Positions 1-11,389 of a stretch of 64,000 nt of DNA are shown in pieces. The position numbers were made by a program, and so were the translations under genes. Position 1 is the first letter of the stretch. Each line of letters begins with the position of its first letter. The notes beneath the pieces were generated by a model. That model was not told the DNA's origin, made no database searches, and saw only the letters and a list, made by a program, of their open reading frames with translations. The stretch lies in assembly GCA_947579605.1 (NCBI GenBank), contig OX388320.1, forward strand, positions 5,456,001 to 5,520,000. The letters are read 5' to 3'. The stretch is from Athripsodes cinereus (taxonomy: Eukaryota; Arthropoda; Insecta; Trichoptera; Leptoceridae).

Positions 1-1590
1 ATTTAAAATGATTTTTATGTACCATTTACTTTTTGTTTCGTACGAAAAATAAATACATTATATTTTTATACTTGTATGTGTATTTAAATACGCTTTTTAT
101 AGATAAACAAAACGTTTACTAATAAAACTTTCATCATTTTTCATTTTTTGTACTAGTTTAAAAGCACAAAGGATCCTCACAACTTTGGTGAGAGCAAACA
201 CAGTGCATTTTTTATATTTATCAATATTGAATTATATGTTTATGCTATCGCAAGGGATTAAGATATTTTTATTTCAAATTTCAAGAGAGCGGTGTGAAAT
301 TTATAGCGTATCTTTAAATCCCTGGATTAAAAAAATTCAAGAACTTTTTAAATTCAAACTCAATAAATATTTTGAATTGTATTTTACATCTTCTTTTTAC
401 AAAAAATTTCCCCTTGAAAACGAGTGGAGAAAATGAACCTTTCGTCCAAAGCAATTTTCTGGTCAACTGATATAATAAAAATATGTATATTCCTGTCATA
501 TTTTATTATTCTGATTTCATTATCATACTCGTATTTAACAGGATCATTCAGACCATGGAAAATGGGCGAATTGAATTCAGTACTGTTAAAAACTTACTTA
601 AATTTCGTCAATAATGTTGACGTTGAAACTATTTTACGCAATTGCTTTTATTAAAAAATGCTCTAGGATTTTCTACACGTACCTAATGTTCTATTCAACT
701 TTTTGTTGTTGTACAAGTATTTAATAATATGTACTAGTAGCGTGTCTTCTATGCAAGTTAAAATCTGGGTTTTTGAATCTAGGAATAATAAAAAATGGGT
801 TTTTGAACCTTAGGAATAAAAAAATGTAAAAATACGTGCAGTTGGCAATTCGATCATTTTGAGTTTCGCGCGCAATTGCTCACCATGTCTGAATTCGATG
901 CGATATCGTCCGAAGCATATTATTATTATTATTCAGTTTCGCCGTTGCAATCGTCAAACAATCTTGGCTTTATGCAACTGAGCTGTTCTAGATAATTTGT
1001 TTGTAACACTCGTTGTAATCAAACGCGGCTTATTTTTTATTTTATCGCTTTTGACGTACAGTATTCGACAGAGCTCTGTCGATTTTAGAATTTGGTTTAT
1101 AAGATATAGGTTTACGCGGTAGTACATGATAGTACGGAAAAATATTAATGTCATAAACAGGGCTTATACCAACGATCATAGTGTGTTGGATGCACTGGTT
1201 TTCGTTCGATCACTTAAACTAGAACGCTCAACTTTTCTTTGAAGTTCGATCACTTAAAAGAGAAATCAAAATGAAATCAAATTTCGTATTTTTTTTGTTT
1301 TGTTATTATAATATTACTTTTGAGTTAAACTGCAAATATCGTGTTAATATTTACAAATGCCTAATATTGAATAAGTTAATTATTGACTTACTTATTGGCC
1401 AACTCATTGTGAAAACCTTAGACACGCCTCTGATATATAGGTACTTATGCCTCTTACAATGAAATCCTTTTTTGTAAACTCATCACTCATGTAATAATAC
1501 TCTCAACTATCGTTTATCATTTATTCGAATAACAATGCTCCATTTAATGTTATTATACCTATTTCTTCAAACTGCATTTGTAATTAAATT
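1..1590. other. AT-rich DNA without a recognisable gene
   Basis: Short ORFs here are below 85 codons, have no recognisable motifs and look like chance reading frames. Near 1180-1265 a motif with GATCACTTAAA occurs twice, and a related stretch recurs near 59730-59770, which suggests a fragment of a dispersed repeat. Nothing else can be supported. Confidence 0.6.
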
Positions 1591-1599
1591 TTAATTGTA

Positions 1600-1780
1600 G
1601 AGTTCGTTGGTAGCCTGGAGGTAGAGTCGTCTCGGCCTTGTGCACATGAGGTGCGTGGATCGATCCCAGGTATCAGCCTACTCCCCTTTCATGACACAAG
1701 CTTTAAGCTTACTGTAAAAGGTGTATAAGGTTGTGTTTGGATTTCTAACAAAAACCTAGATATATCATTAAAAAAAAAAT
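1600..1780 (+). mobile_element. tRNA-like SINE (tSINE-1), copy a
   Basis: The copy starts with GAGTTCGTTGGTAGCCTGGA. It has an A-box-like segment (TAGCCTGGAGGTAGAGTC) and a B-box-like segment (GGATCGATCCCAGG), as expected of an internal RNA polymerase III promoter. A conserved body with ACACAAGCTTT and GGTGTATAAGGTTGT follows, then an A-rich tail. Five other copies lie in the window (19.8, 37.75, 59.2, 60.74 and 61.05 kb). The family is supported by mutual similarity; the tRNA origin is inferred from the box motifs. Confidence 0.75.
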
Positions 1781-1892
1781 TATCCATCTATCTTATCGTG
1801 ACATTTTCTATTGGTGAAGTAGCAAGTAGATCAACTGCTTATAATTAACATACAAGTCGTCTTATCCGTGTCAACAAAAGTTGATATATTCA

Positions 1893-2065
1893 GAATGGGA
1901 GGCATATCTCATCGCTGGACTGAAGATGTAAAATATCTTATAACACGATGTTTTACAAAGTACCTACCTTTTACAGGACACTCGCGAACTTACAGTGGGA
2001 GGCTTATTCTAAACTTGAATTCACAACTTATACATTCCAATCCATTGTTTTCGATTAAGGTAATC
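1893..2065 (-). mobile_element. R-SINE fragment
   Basis: This is the body of the dispersed R-SINE (best copy at 53743-53986), seen on the plus strand as the antisense: AGAATGGGAGGCATATCTCA, then a CCTTTTACAGGACACTCG block and GAACTTACAG. The tail half with the CCCAC hairpin is missing. Confidence 0.6.
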
Positions 2066-2397
2066 AGAAAGGTGATTGGTTTCCCATAAAATTATACATA
2101 CCTAACTAATACCGACTACATCACACTCTATCGACTTCGCACACGTTTCATCTTCAAAGTGTTTACTTTAATCCGCTTAGTGGTCTATTAACATTTCTCC
2201 GGTCTGTTCTAGGTCGCATAACGTCATAATAAATTTCGTCTACCAACATCATTTAACAAAGTAATCACTCAAGCTTGTAGTTTTTCTGCTAATTACACTA
2301 CCATATTCTTGAGAATCTTATCCTAGAAGCTGAAACTCAGTTATTTTTTTCTCGGATTTCTTTATTTCATTAATTTCTTATTAATTGAATATATGGT

Positions 2398-2605
2398 ACC
2401 TTGAAAACAACGCTCCGCAGAGCACCTGGCATGGGATTGGCTTCCCATTCTTTTCCAGAAGTTTACGAGTGTCCTGTAAAAGGCAGGTTTTCGAAAAAAA
2501 TTGTTTGCTACCCATCTTGAATGTATTAATTTTTGTGTAAGCACGGAGAGGACAGCTTTCGTGTTAATTACATGCAACTGGTCTGCTGGTTACTTCGCTA
2601 CACAT
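2398..2605 (+). mobile_element. R-SINE copy, nearly full length
   Basis: It reads in sense orientation: the GCACCTGGCATGGGATTGG head, a TACGAGTGTCCTGTAAAAGG block, CTACCCATCTTGAATG, GCACGGAGAGGACAGCTT and GGTCTGCTGGTTACTTCGCT. The final hairpin and microsatellite tail have decayed. Confidence 0.65.
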
Positions 2606-2826
2606 AATGATATAGTAGAAGTAGTAATTTAAAAAATTAATGCATACTTTTTTTTACTTCCATAATTATTTCATTAACACATATTCTCTAAACATATCTT
2701 AGCTTCGAGATAAATCTAGTATCGCATCATTTTATATTATTTTTTTATTCCGTATCATGCCTTTTCGTTTTCTTTTCGTTGTATTGTAGTAGAAGAAGCG
2801 AGTCATTATTTTCACATTAGTTGACT

Positions 2827-4526
2827 TGATATGGGGGGGGTGAGAGAGATGGTGAAAGAATGGGTTTTGATAGATAATAAAATAAATAAAATATTATGCC
2901 AAAAATGCCAACGGCTGAGACTCTACTGGGCTACCGACAGCACTCCAGGAGTTAAAACAATAAAATGGTCTCGATTAAATTATACAGTGAGGCTATATAA
3001 ATTAAGAGACGACAAGTTATCTGTAATTAAATGGACAAATGTGTAAAAGACAAATTTAGATTCAAATAAACATTTAAAAAAAAAAAAAAAATTCTTACCA
3101 CTATTACAGACACATTTTTAAACAGCAACACAATACTACGACTTACTCACTACCCCGTATTGTCTGTGCACTTATTTATCCCACGAACAAAATTACACAC
3201 TTGATGTTTAATTCAATTAATAAACGAAGCACTTTTAAAATCAATTAATTTACACGTAACGCAGACGGATCCCACGCTGAGAACGCCTCTAGCATGAAAA
3301 TGCTTAGAGGCAACACAAATTGAAGAAGGCGCCCCTGGGTGCAGTGCTGGGAGGGCGAAGTCCCACGTCCGAGGCTCCTGGAGGCAATTACCAGCCTACA
3401 CAGGTGCATAGTTGGCTCGTCATGACTTCAGGAGGAGAATATCTCGACTCAACTGAAGTCCAGTGACCAGAGACACTTGTCTCTCTGAAGGTCAGCTGAT
3501 GAGTGATGGCAGGAGCGATCCTTCTACCAAGGACAACTGACTGCTCACTACGACTCGCTGATGATCACTGTTCACCACTGATGGCTGATGGAGACTAACT
3601 TCTTTCAAGGACATTTCTCCACTGCTCCTTGAGTGGGGTAGGGGGTTGGTCCTATGCATCTACGTGCAGCGCCGTGATTGGCTAATGAAAATACAAGTAC
3701 ACGCCTTCCCGCAGGTACCATTGTATTACGAGTCCACCTGGGCTCTTGTCTGGATTCCGAGAATTATGCAGTAAATAATAAAATAAATATTTACAAATAA
3801 ATATTATGTTATGAAGCGTCCAATGCACTGATTTTAATTATTAATTAATTCACATATGTTATAGTGTCTCTTTCACTGATATTAATTTCGAAACAATATT
3901 TCTAGTGTCCATTATCACAGTTTATTATTATATAACGAGCGTCCATTCCGCAACACAAATAACACATATCTTATTCTATTACATAGCAACACAATACAAT
4001 CCTTTAGGTAGATAATTAAATATTCAAAATACGTATGTTACAATAAAATTAGAATTCATACCTAAAGAGTCGTTTACATAATTCAAAATATATCATCGAT
4101 ATCAAAACTCAATAGATCGAAGCGTAGGTATAAAAAATCCAACCAAGCAGATACTAAATAATTACAATACGCAGACATTCTAGAATCTTCATAAAATAAT
4201 TTGATACATAATGAACGCGCCTTAAGTTGTTACATAATGAATGCGCCTTAATCTTTTGTTGATATTATTCTCTTTATTACCCCTGTTGCCATGCAGGTAC
4301 AAATATATATAAACAATAATATTTTGTATGCAGGTACGAAGATTAGTAAACAATACATTATTAATGTAGGTACCTTTTAAGTGCAGCTATATTTTTAATG
4401 TTGGGTTATTCTAAATTCTTATGAACTGCATTGTTTATTTCGGTATTTCAGTACCACTTTCTAAATACCAATTATTATTTTTGATGGTAACTTTTCGGCA
4501 CAATACCTATTATACCGGGCATATCA
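2827..4526 (-). repeat. 3' LTR of the gag-only element (left copy)
   Basis: 1700 bp, identical to the right copy as far as I can compare by eye, except near the poly-A run at about 3075, where one T is replaced by A. It contains a G8 run near the start and a GC-richer block at about 3250-3750. It is long for a Ty3/Gypsy LTR. The 71-codon frame at 2831-3046 recurs in the other LTR and is probably fortuitous. Confidence 0.93.
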
Positions 4527-5545
4527 AATCGCCACCCATTCCTTGTCGAAAAGTTATCCATTCTTTACAATACTCATCACACAATAAACTTTCAAATTCA
4601 ATACAAATTATATATGAAACTATCTATAAAATTCAACACAATTAGCAAGTAGGTAGGTGCACACACATTTCAATTTAAAATCATAAACAAATTTTAAACG
4701 CATTTCGTTTTACTTTACATCTTTTAAAATCAGCTAAATTCGAATTAAAAAATACATTGTCAAACATACATTCCGTATGTGACCAAAATAATACAACGTA
4801 GATGTGACTCACAATATCAAAACAAATATTATATTCTTCATACATTTCCACTCCTCAAGCATGCTTTGTGACAGCAGACTGGGGGACTGGTTCTCTCAGT
4901 TGCACATACGTCTCTCTACACAAACATCGGACCTCCATGTCCCTCACAAACTCAATACAAATGGACCTCACTGTCCACGACGAAATCAGCTGGACGGAAC
5001 ACTCATCGCCTCTGTGCTTATCCCATAATAATAAAAAACATACCCTTCATACACGCAGAATTACAACTCAATACACGCAGCATTACTTTCTCCTCTTACA
5101 AATAACTCCCAGTGTCAACTGAGAATCCCTCACACATCTCTGTCACACAAAGCATCTCTCACTTCTGTCACAATTCTCATATTCAGAATAACAACATTAT
5201 ATTCACACATCTAACATCCACATAGATCTACCTCACACGTCACACTCGCTGGTTACTTCAAACAAAATACTTTTTCCTGTTTTCAAAAAATTTAAATTAA
5301 CATTTCACAACGATTTAAAGAAATAAATGCACACGTAGGCATTTAACAAAAGTTGCACCTACCTACCTACATAATTTAAACATTTTACCCAAACTATACA
5401 TATCAATTCATCCTAATTTTAATTCTGGGCGCCAGAGATATTTTTACGGAAAATATTCAAACCATTTAAAAATATTTAAACAAAAAAACATTTTTCCTAT
5501 AACAAGCCTAAGTCAATCCTGATCCCATTTAACACACACATGTGA
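4527..5545. other. internal non-coding region between gag and the 3' LTR
   Basis: About 1 kb downstream of gag in element orientation, where pol would normally begin. Only short frames are present (longest about 84 codons, on the opposite strand), with no RT, protease or integrase motif. Read on the minus strand, the bases next to the 3' LTR (about 4530-4545) are purine-rich (AAGGAATGGGTGGCGA), a weak polypurine-tract candidate. Confidence 0.6.
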
Positions 5546-6634
5546 CTATCTGGCTTGATTGAATTTTCTCCTCGACTTCAAGCATCGAGAATCCATATCG
5601 ATGAAAACATTACAAAAATAATCATCGATAGCATAACATTCATAGTTGATTCGATTGATGGGTGCATATTTTATCTTTTTGAACAATATCAACGCTGTTC
5701 TACGGCGACGCGATATTTTTCTATTCACGAATCTCAATATAATTATAGCTGTACATACAAGCAAACGTATGCAGCTTTCCGCGATCATTCCCGCGACGAT
5801 CAGCATTGCCAACACTGATTTCAACACCCACGCGAAAGACTTAACCCATTCGTGAATAGAGGGAGGTGTGAGTACCTCCCGTTCGATGTCCTCATCTATC
5901 TCTTCCTCCGAGAGGGTAACCCCATCCTCTACGGGTACAATTTCCTCCCTAGCGTCCTGGCTAGGTACATACCGAACCTCATCGCGAACAGATGCTATGT
6001 CTGGAAGATTATCTAACACAACCTGATAACTCTCTGTGATCACCTCAGGTTCAGATTGTCCCTCCGGAGTGTATTCTGGAAAGTCCAGGCGCCATACCAA
6101 CTCTTGCAAATGTTCCAGATTAACTAACTCCCGACCATTAATCCTCGTCCTATACCAGGATGTCATTTGCTTCCATACGCTCATTGCTGGACCCTTACCT
6201 GCAAGTCCTTCATCTTTAAATAATACGTGACCATACCCTTTTAAACGATTGTTTATCCTGACTTTCCAGTCAACAAAATCACTCCCCAGTTCATCCCGAC
6301 CTTGACACACCGTCAACAGGTCATTGTAGATCGCATTTATCTGCCCTTCCACACCAAACCTTCGCAAAATTACTTCTTTGAATACACCCCATCGACAATA
6401 CCGAAACCCCAGAGACTTCCAGTACCGCTTAGCGTCGCCGCGCAAGCAATACACAGCCTCCCTTGGCAATTCATCTTCCCACTCAAGCTTCCAGCGTTCC
6501 TCGCATTCTTTGAGGAACCGTTCGGGGCCTTCATCAGTCCAGCCTCCGAACGAAAGCGAAAATTCGCGCACATAGCATCTGATATCCGACACCTTATCCA
6601 TCGATCGAATCATACCGTAATACACAATAAACAC
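5546..6634 (-). CDS. capsid-like Gag protein with C-terminal hydrophobic segment
   Basis: 362 residues, the only large ORF of the LTR element. Residues about 24-180 fit the retrotransposon Gag/capsid pattern: FGGW (29-32), RFLKECEERW (39-48), a LRGDAKRYWKSL motif (64-75), then W82-x-x-FKE and LRRFG (90-94). An acidic linker follows (about 190-255). Then comes a strongly hydrophobic stretch at about 267-303, long enough for one or two membrane helices, followed at once by a basic patch RKISRRRR (305-312). No CCHC zinc knuckle, DTG/DSG protease motif or YxDD box is visible. The Gag assignment comes from the family pattern. Membrane association is an inference from hydrophobicity. The first Met is used, but Met8 and Met12 are alternatives. 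The leader from LTR to start is 209 nt. It may supply particles to RNAs that borrow pol elsewhere, or may be a domesticated capsid in a mobile shell. Confidence 0.75.
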   Translation of the reverse strand: MFIVYYGMIRSMDKVSDIRCYVREFSLSFGGWTDEGPERFLKECEERWKLEWEDELPREAVYCLRGDAKRYWKSLGFRYCRWGVFKEVILRRFGVEGQINAIYNDLLTVCQGRDELGSDFVDWKVRINNRLKGYGHVLFKDEGLAGKGPAMSVWKQMTSWYRTRINGRELVNLEHLQELVWRLDFPEYTPEGQSEPEVITESYQVVLDNLPDIASVRDEVRYVPSQDAREEIVPVEDGVTLSEEEIDEDIEREVLTPPSIHEWVKSFAWVLKSVLAMLIVAGMIAESCIRLLVCTAIIILRFVNRKISRRRRTALILFKKIKYAPINRINYECYAIDDYFCNVFIDMDSRCLKSRRKFNQAR

Positions 6635-6784
6635 ATGTCAATAAAACAAAGCCAAAAGTCAAAACAATACACATTCGCCATTACAAATAACTTGTCAGTT
6701 CATTATATGAAATAAAATAATATCCCCTCCTCCAATATCACAAATTAAAAAAAATAATTTCAAAATCTCAGGGACGGATTCGTT

Positions 6785-6820
6785 GTAACGATTATGCACA
6801 GGAGTGCATTTTTTCGTTAC
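6785..6820 (-). promoter_or_regulatory. leader hairpin next to the primer-binding site
   Basis: In element orientation GTAACGA pairs with TCGTTAC (7 bp), and inside it ATGCAC pairs with GTGCAT (6 bp), with a TCCT loop and small A-rich internal loops. It lies just 3' of the primer-binding site in the gag leader, the usual place of retroelement packaging or dimerisation signals. The fold is seen in the sequence; the role is inferred. Confidence 0.5.
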
Positions 6821-6822
6821 GG

Positions 6823-6840
6823 ACCCACGTTCGGAAGCCA
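6823..6840 (-). promoter_or_regulatory. candidate tRNA primer-binding site
   Basis: On the minus strand the sequence begins TGGCTTCCGAACGTGGGT, three bases from the end of the 5' LTR. It starts with TGG, as expected for pairing with a tRNA CCA end. The GAACGTGGG core resembles arthropod Gypsy-type sites. I cannot name the tRNA with confidence. Confidence 0.6.
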
Positions 6841-6843
6841 ATA

Positions 6844-8543
6844 TGATATGGGGGGGGTGAGAGAGATGGTGAAAGAATGGGTTTTGATAGATAATAAAAT
6901 AAATAAAATATTATGCCAAAAATGCCAACGGCTGAGACTCTACTGGGCTACCGACAGCACTCCAGGAGTTAAAACAATAAAATGGTCTCGATTAAATTAT
7001 ACAGTGAGGCTATATAAATTAAGAGACGACAAGTTATCTGTAATTAAATGGACAAATGTGTAAAAGACAAATTTAGATTCAAATAAACATTAAAAAAAAA
7101 AAAAAAAATTCTTACCACTATTACAGACACATTTTTAAACAGCAACACAATACTACGACTTACTCACTACCCCGTATTGTCTGTGCACTTATTTATCCCA
7201 CGAACAAAATTACACACTTGATGTTTAATTCAATTAATAAACGAAGCACTTTTAAAATCAATTAATTTACACGTAACGCAGACGGATCCCACGCTGAGAA
7301 CGCCTCTAGCATGAAAATGCTTAGAGGCAACACAAATTGAAGAAGGCGCCCCTGGGTGCAGTGCTGGGAGGGCGAAGTCCCACGTCCGAGGCTCCTGGAG
7401 GCAATTACCAGCCTACACAGGTGCATAGTTGGCTCGTCATGACTTCAGGAGGAGAATATCTCGACTCAACTGAAGTCCAGTGACCAGAGACACTTGTCTC
7501 TCTGAAGGTCAGCTGATGAGTGATGGCAGGAGCGATCCTTCTACCAAGGACAACTGACTGCTCACTACGACTCGCTGATGATCACTGTTCACCACTGATG
7601 GCTGATGGAGACTAACTTCTTTCAAGGACATTTCTCCACTGCTCCTTGAGTGGGGTAGGGGGTTGGTCCTATGCATCTACGTGCAGCGCCGTGATTGGCT
7701 AATGAAAATACAAGTACACGCCTTCCCGCAGGTACCATTGTATTACGAGTCCACCTGGGCTCTTGTCTGGATTCCGAGAATTATGCAGTAAATAATAAAA
7801 TAAATATTTACAAATAAATATTATGTTATGAAGCGTCCAATGCACTGATTTTAATTATTAATTAATTCACATATGTTATAGTGTCTCTTTCACTGATATT
7901 AATTTCGAAACAATATTTCTAGTGTCCATTATCACAGTTTATTATTATATAACGAGCGTCCATTCCGCAACACAAATAACACATATCTTATTCTATTACA
8001 TAGCAACACAATACAATCCTTTAGGTAGATAATTAAATATTCAAAATACGTATGTTACAATAAAATTAGAATTCATACCTAAAGAGTCGTTTACATAATT
8101 CAAAATATATCATCGATATCAAAACTCAATAGATCGAAGCGTAGGTATAAAAAATCCAACCAAGCAGATACTAAATAATTACAATACGCAGACATTCTAG
8201 AATCTTCATAAAATAATTTGATACATAATGAACGCGCCTTAAGTTGTTACATAATGAATGCGCCTTAATCTTTTGTTGATATTATTCTCTTTATTACCCC
8301 TGTTGCCATGCAGGTACAAATATATATAAACAATAATATTTTGTATGCAGGTACGAAGATTAGTAAACAATACATTATTAATGTAGGTACCTTTTAAGTG
8401 CAGCTATATTTTTAATGTTGGGTTATTCTAAATTCTTATGAACTGCATTGTTTATTTCGGTATTTCAGTACCACTTTCTAAATACCAATTATTATTTTTG
8501 ATGGTAACTTTTCGGCACAATACCTATTATACCGGGCATATCA
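6844..8543 (-). repeat. 5' LTR of the gag-only element (right copy)
   Basis: 1700 bp, direct repeat of 2827-4526, with TGATATG and CATATCA ends. In element orientation a CCAAT box (GCCAATCACGG; plus-strand ATTGG at 7694-7698) is visible, so promoter elements may lie around 7500-7700. No TATA box was found at a convincing distance. The GC-richer block at about 7270-7760 is probably the regulatory or leader part. Confidence 0.93.
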
Positions 8544-8856
8544 GGCTTATTAACATTATTTACAATAAAGTTGCTCCGTTTTTGCTCTCGCACACAATAC
8601 AAAATATGTATGCGAAATCCTCTAGGAAAAAATAGATTACACTACAGATTATCGAAGCTTTAAGTTGAAACTTTTAGTTTTTATAGTATCGAACTTTTTT
8701 ACGCTTTTACCCTATTTTTACGTTATTAATGAAGATTATTTATGAAAACACGAAAATACGTGGGAAAGAAGGACAAAGAAAATATACCTATTTTAGAGAG
8801 AGGGTGTGAGGAAACGCAAGCACGAGAATCTCGTTGCTTAATCACGTGAATTTAAT

Positions 8857-9003
8857 TCTCAAGTAAGACCGTGTGTTGTTTTAATTGACGTACGTGTATG
8901 AGAAATTTCGAAAGAAGTACGTAAGGATAGATCTATATGACGTTCCGTCCTCTCTGCGTATCCCACTTGAAATACGGCATGAGGGAATAGATAGATAGAT
9001 AGA
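8857..9003 (+). mobile_element. decayed RTE-B LINE 3' end with GATA tail
   Basis: The stretch GACGTACGTGTATGAGAAAT, then GATAGATCTATATGACGTTC and CCTCTCTGCGTATCCCACTT, matches the 3' end of the RTE-B element at 39718-41407 with many changes. It ends in a short GATA repeat. 5' truncated and non-coding. Confidence 0.7.
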
Positions 9004-9282
9004 ATTACAAACATTATATGATTTACTTTAATTACAACTTTGTTCTGACTGAAAAAACTCTCGGTTTGATCATATATATCGAATTTTTAAAAGAGTATTC
9101 ATAGACTCGTTTTGAGTAAGTAAGAAGAATTGTCATCAGCAAGCTTTCAGCAAGGATCTACTTGTGAAGTTTCTGAGATACAGGAACGATAATTGTATTT
9201 TGAGACATTACTTAAAAATATCTGATAATAGTTAGTATTCTCATAACATATTTATTTCAGAACGAATACATTCATTCCCTCA

Positions 9283-9630
9283 TTCATACCATCACGACAT
9301 TTCTCACAAATGGATTAGCCAGCAGACTCACTAAAAGTCTACGTGGACAATATAAGAGTTAAAGACATTCAGTTTGGGTGGCATACCTCATCACTGAATT
9401 GAAGATGTAAAATTTAATGTTTTATACAGAATATACCTACATGGATTGAATAAAAAAAAAACAGAAAAATATCAAGTTTTTTTTAATTTTATGAGTTATT
9501 GATTTGAAAAACCAGACGTTTAATGAAGACAGCTGATGTAATAAAATGTCGTATATATATTTTTTTCGAATAATCCACCTTTTACGGGACACTGAAAACT
9601 TACAGAAAAGAATAGTACGTACACATTTTA
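9283..9630 (-). mobile_element. R-SINE copy with internal insertion or divergence
   Basis: On the plus strand: ATACCATCACGACATTTCTC, TTAGCCAGCAGACTCAC, GACATTCAGTTTGGGTGGC, ATCACTGAATTGAAGATGTA, then about 120 bp of unrelated AT-rich DNA, then CCACCTTTTACGGGACACTG and AAACTTACAGAAAAGA. The order matches the R-SINE antisense. Confidence 0.65.
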
Positions 9631-9639
9631 CTGATAAAA

Positions 9640-10400
9640 ACTAAACGTTTCAGAACGCTGTTGGGCGACCTTTCAAAAATATTGGATACATAATTATTCT
9701 AGGGTGCAAAAAACCCAAAGCAACCGCTAAACTAATGTGTTCTGTAATTCTAATCCCTTTTTTGTTCGATGTGGATATCAACATACATCATATAGTATAG
9801 AAACTACTTCGTGGAATAATTATTTATCATACGTCATTCATTTGAGTAGCTGATGTCAGTTGTTAGCAGAGAATGGATAATGATGAAATCTCAATCCTAG
9901 AATAATAAAGCCAATCCTATTTAGTAATACGAGTATAAACCTTTTTATTACTGTGACAATAATCCTTATCTTGATTGCTAATCCTTGAAACTAATGAACA
10001 CCGTCAATGGAATGAAAGGAAACTATTGTGTTATAGAAATATCTTCTAATGAAATGTCAATTCCAGCATTATTTTTTTTTAATATTAGGTTAACTAATCA
10101 GAATGTCAATTATGAGTTTATAAACTCAATTTACGTCAAAGTACATACATATTAAGAAAAGTCATTCGGTTTATTGTAAAAATCGTAAATTGGTCCCATC
10201 TGATTATAATATGACGTGTTAATGCGTAAATTTAAATAAATCGGTTACGGCAATCCACCCGATTTGAGTGATTTGTAAATTTAATAAAAGTGTTCGAACA
10301 AAAGTTCTATAGCTATCCAGTAATACAATACTATAAAGTAGGTAATACTACTATCGATAAATAAAAAGCTGTTTTATTTGTGCCATCAAATCATTAAGTC
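9640..10400. other. AT-rich DNA, nothing recognised
   Basis: No ORF above 60 codons with family motifs and no internal repeat that I could detect. Confidence 0.5.
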
Positions 10401-10407
10401 ACTTAAG

Positions 10408-10534
10408 ATGGGTAGCAAACTTCGTCGCTGAATTTAAGATTTAAAACGTCTTAATATTTTTCCAACACCGGCCTTTTTCAGGATACTCGGAAGCTTGCAG
10501 GAAACAGTGGGAAACCAATTCTTTCCCGAGTACT
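10408..10534 (-). mobile_element. R-SINE fragment (head and body)
   Basis: The plus strand reads GATGGGTAGCAAACTTCGTC, GCTGAATTTAAGATTTAAAA, a CAGGATACTCGGAAGC block and GTGGGAAACCAATTCTTTCC, ending at a GTACTCCA boundary like that of the full copy at 53743-53986. Confidence 0.65.
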
Positions 10535-10539
10535 CCATG

Positions 10540-11250
10540 GAAAAACAACAAAAATTATACCTATTTAAAAGTACGTTCTGTCGAAGGGCTTTGTTGCTAT
10601 ATCAAGTACAATTTTTTTAAGTTTTGCAATCATTTTGCGCTCAAATTTAGTAACGTAAATTCATGAAAAGATTTTTATAACTCACGATTAGAACCTAAGC
10701 CCTTCGCTTCTAGACAGTGTTTTTTTCTGTTAAGTTTTTGTGTGATCGACTTATCTGGATGTTATGTTATGCTGAGAAGTTTTGAAGTCAATAATTCAGT
10801 CGCTCCTAAAAAACACAAAAATATATAATTAATCTGCAAAATACACAACGCCAATTTTTCATCTCTGTAATTGTAAAAAACTGAAAGTCATTCAAATTAC
10901 TTTTAAATTATTCCTCGCTTTTAAAAGTAAATTGATCTGTCTATAGAAGGTGTTTTTTCTTTATTTCTCACAATATTTTGTAAATAATTTGTTTGGTAAA
11001 CAATTCAGAAAGAAAATCGTTTGCAAATTTTATGCTTTGATGTTTATTAAAAGTCACTCATTATTTTACGATACAACTTTTCACACCTCACTCCCCCATA
11101 CAACTTATTAAATGGATGTTGGTCTACAACAATGTTTCAAATATCACTAAATATAAAACTGAGACTGTTTGTATTTTGTATTGGTTAAGCACTATATAAG
11201 TGTTTCAGAGGATTGATTAGTTTTAGTTGCTCAATTAATCTAACGATACC
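10540..11250. other. AT-rich DNA, nothing recognised
   Basis: No motif-bearing ORF and no clear repeat found by reading. Confidence 0.5.
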
Positions 11251-11261
11251 ATCACGGCATC

Positions 11262-11385
11262 ATCAGACCATGCCACACTTGTTGGAGTGTCCATTGTACC
11301 CTGTCACATGCGCTATGGAGGATATTTTTGACGCATCTCCGATAACGAAAATACATAGGTCGTTCTCTATGTGCCATAAATAATA
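11262..11385 (+). mobile_element. LINE-E 3' coding fragment
   Basis: It matches the end of the LINE fragment at 44200-44590 almost base for base (CATGCCACACTTGTTGGAGT, CATTGTACCCTGTCACATGC, TATGGAGGATATTTTTGACG). In the 44-kb copy this encodes an HLLECPL zinc-like motif near the C-terminus. Only the last part is kept here. Confidence 0.75.
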
Positions 11386-11389
11386 AGAT

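Larger units (their letters stand above)
2827..8543 (-). mobile_element. LTR retrotransposon, gag-only, 5717 bp
   Basis: Two 1700-bp direct repeats (2827-4526 and 6844-8543) flank 2317 bp of internal DNA. Both repeats start TGATATG and end CATATCA, the TG...CA ends and short inverted repeat typical of LTRs. The single substantial ORF (5546-6634) is on the minus strand, so the right repeat is the 5' LTR. A candidate primer-binding site lies 3 nt from that LTR. There is no protease, reverse transcriptase, RNase H or integrase ORF. The flanking bases GACT (2823-2826) and GGCT (8544-8547) could be a 4-bp TSD with one mismatch. The LTRs differ at about one position, so insertion is very recent. 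The element is non-autonomous by inspection. Confidence 0.93.

Noticed and set aside
2831..3046. 71-codon ORF present in both LTRs (2831-3046 and its copy near 6848-7063)
   Set aside because: It is repeated only because the LTR is repeated, lies antisense to the element and has no recognisable motif.
4804..5122. Short plus-strand ORFs in the LTR-element interior as remnants of pol or env
   Set aside because: They are on the opposite strand to gag and show no RT, protease, integrase or envelope motifs.
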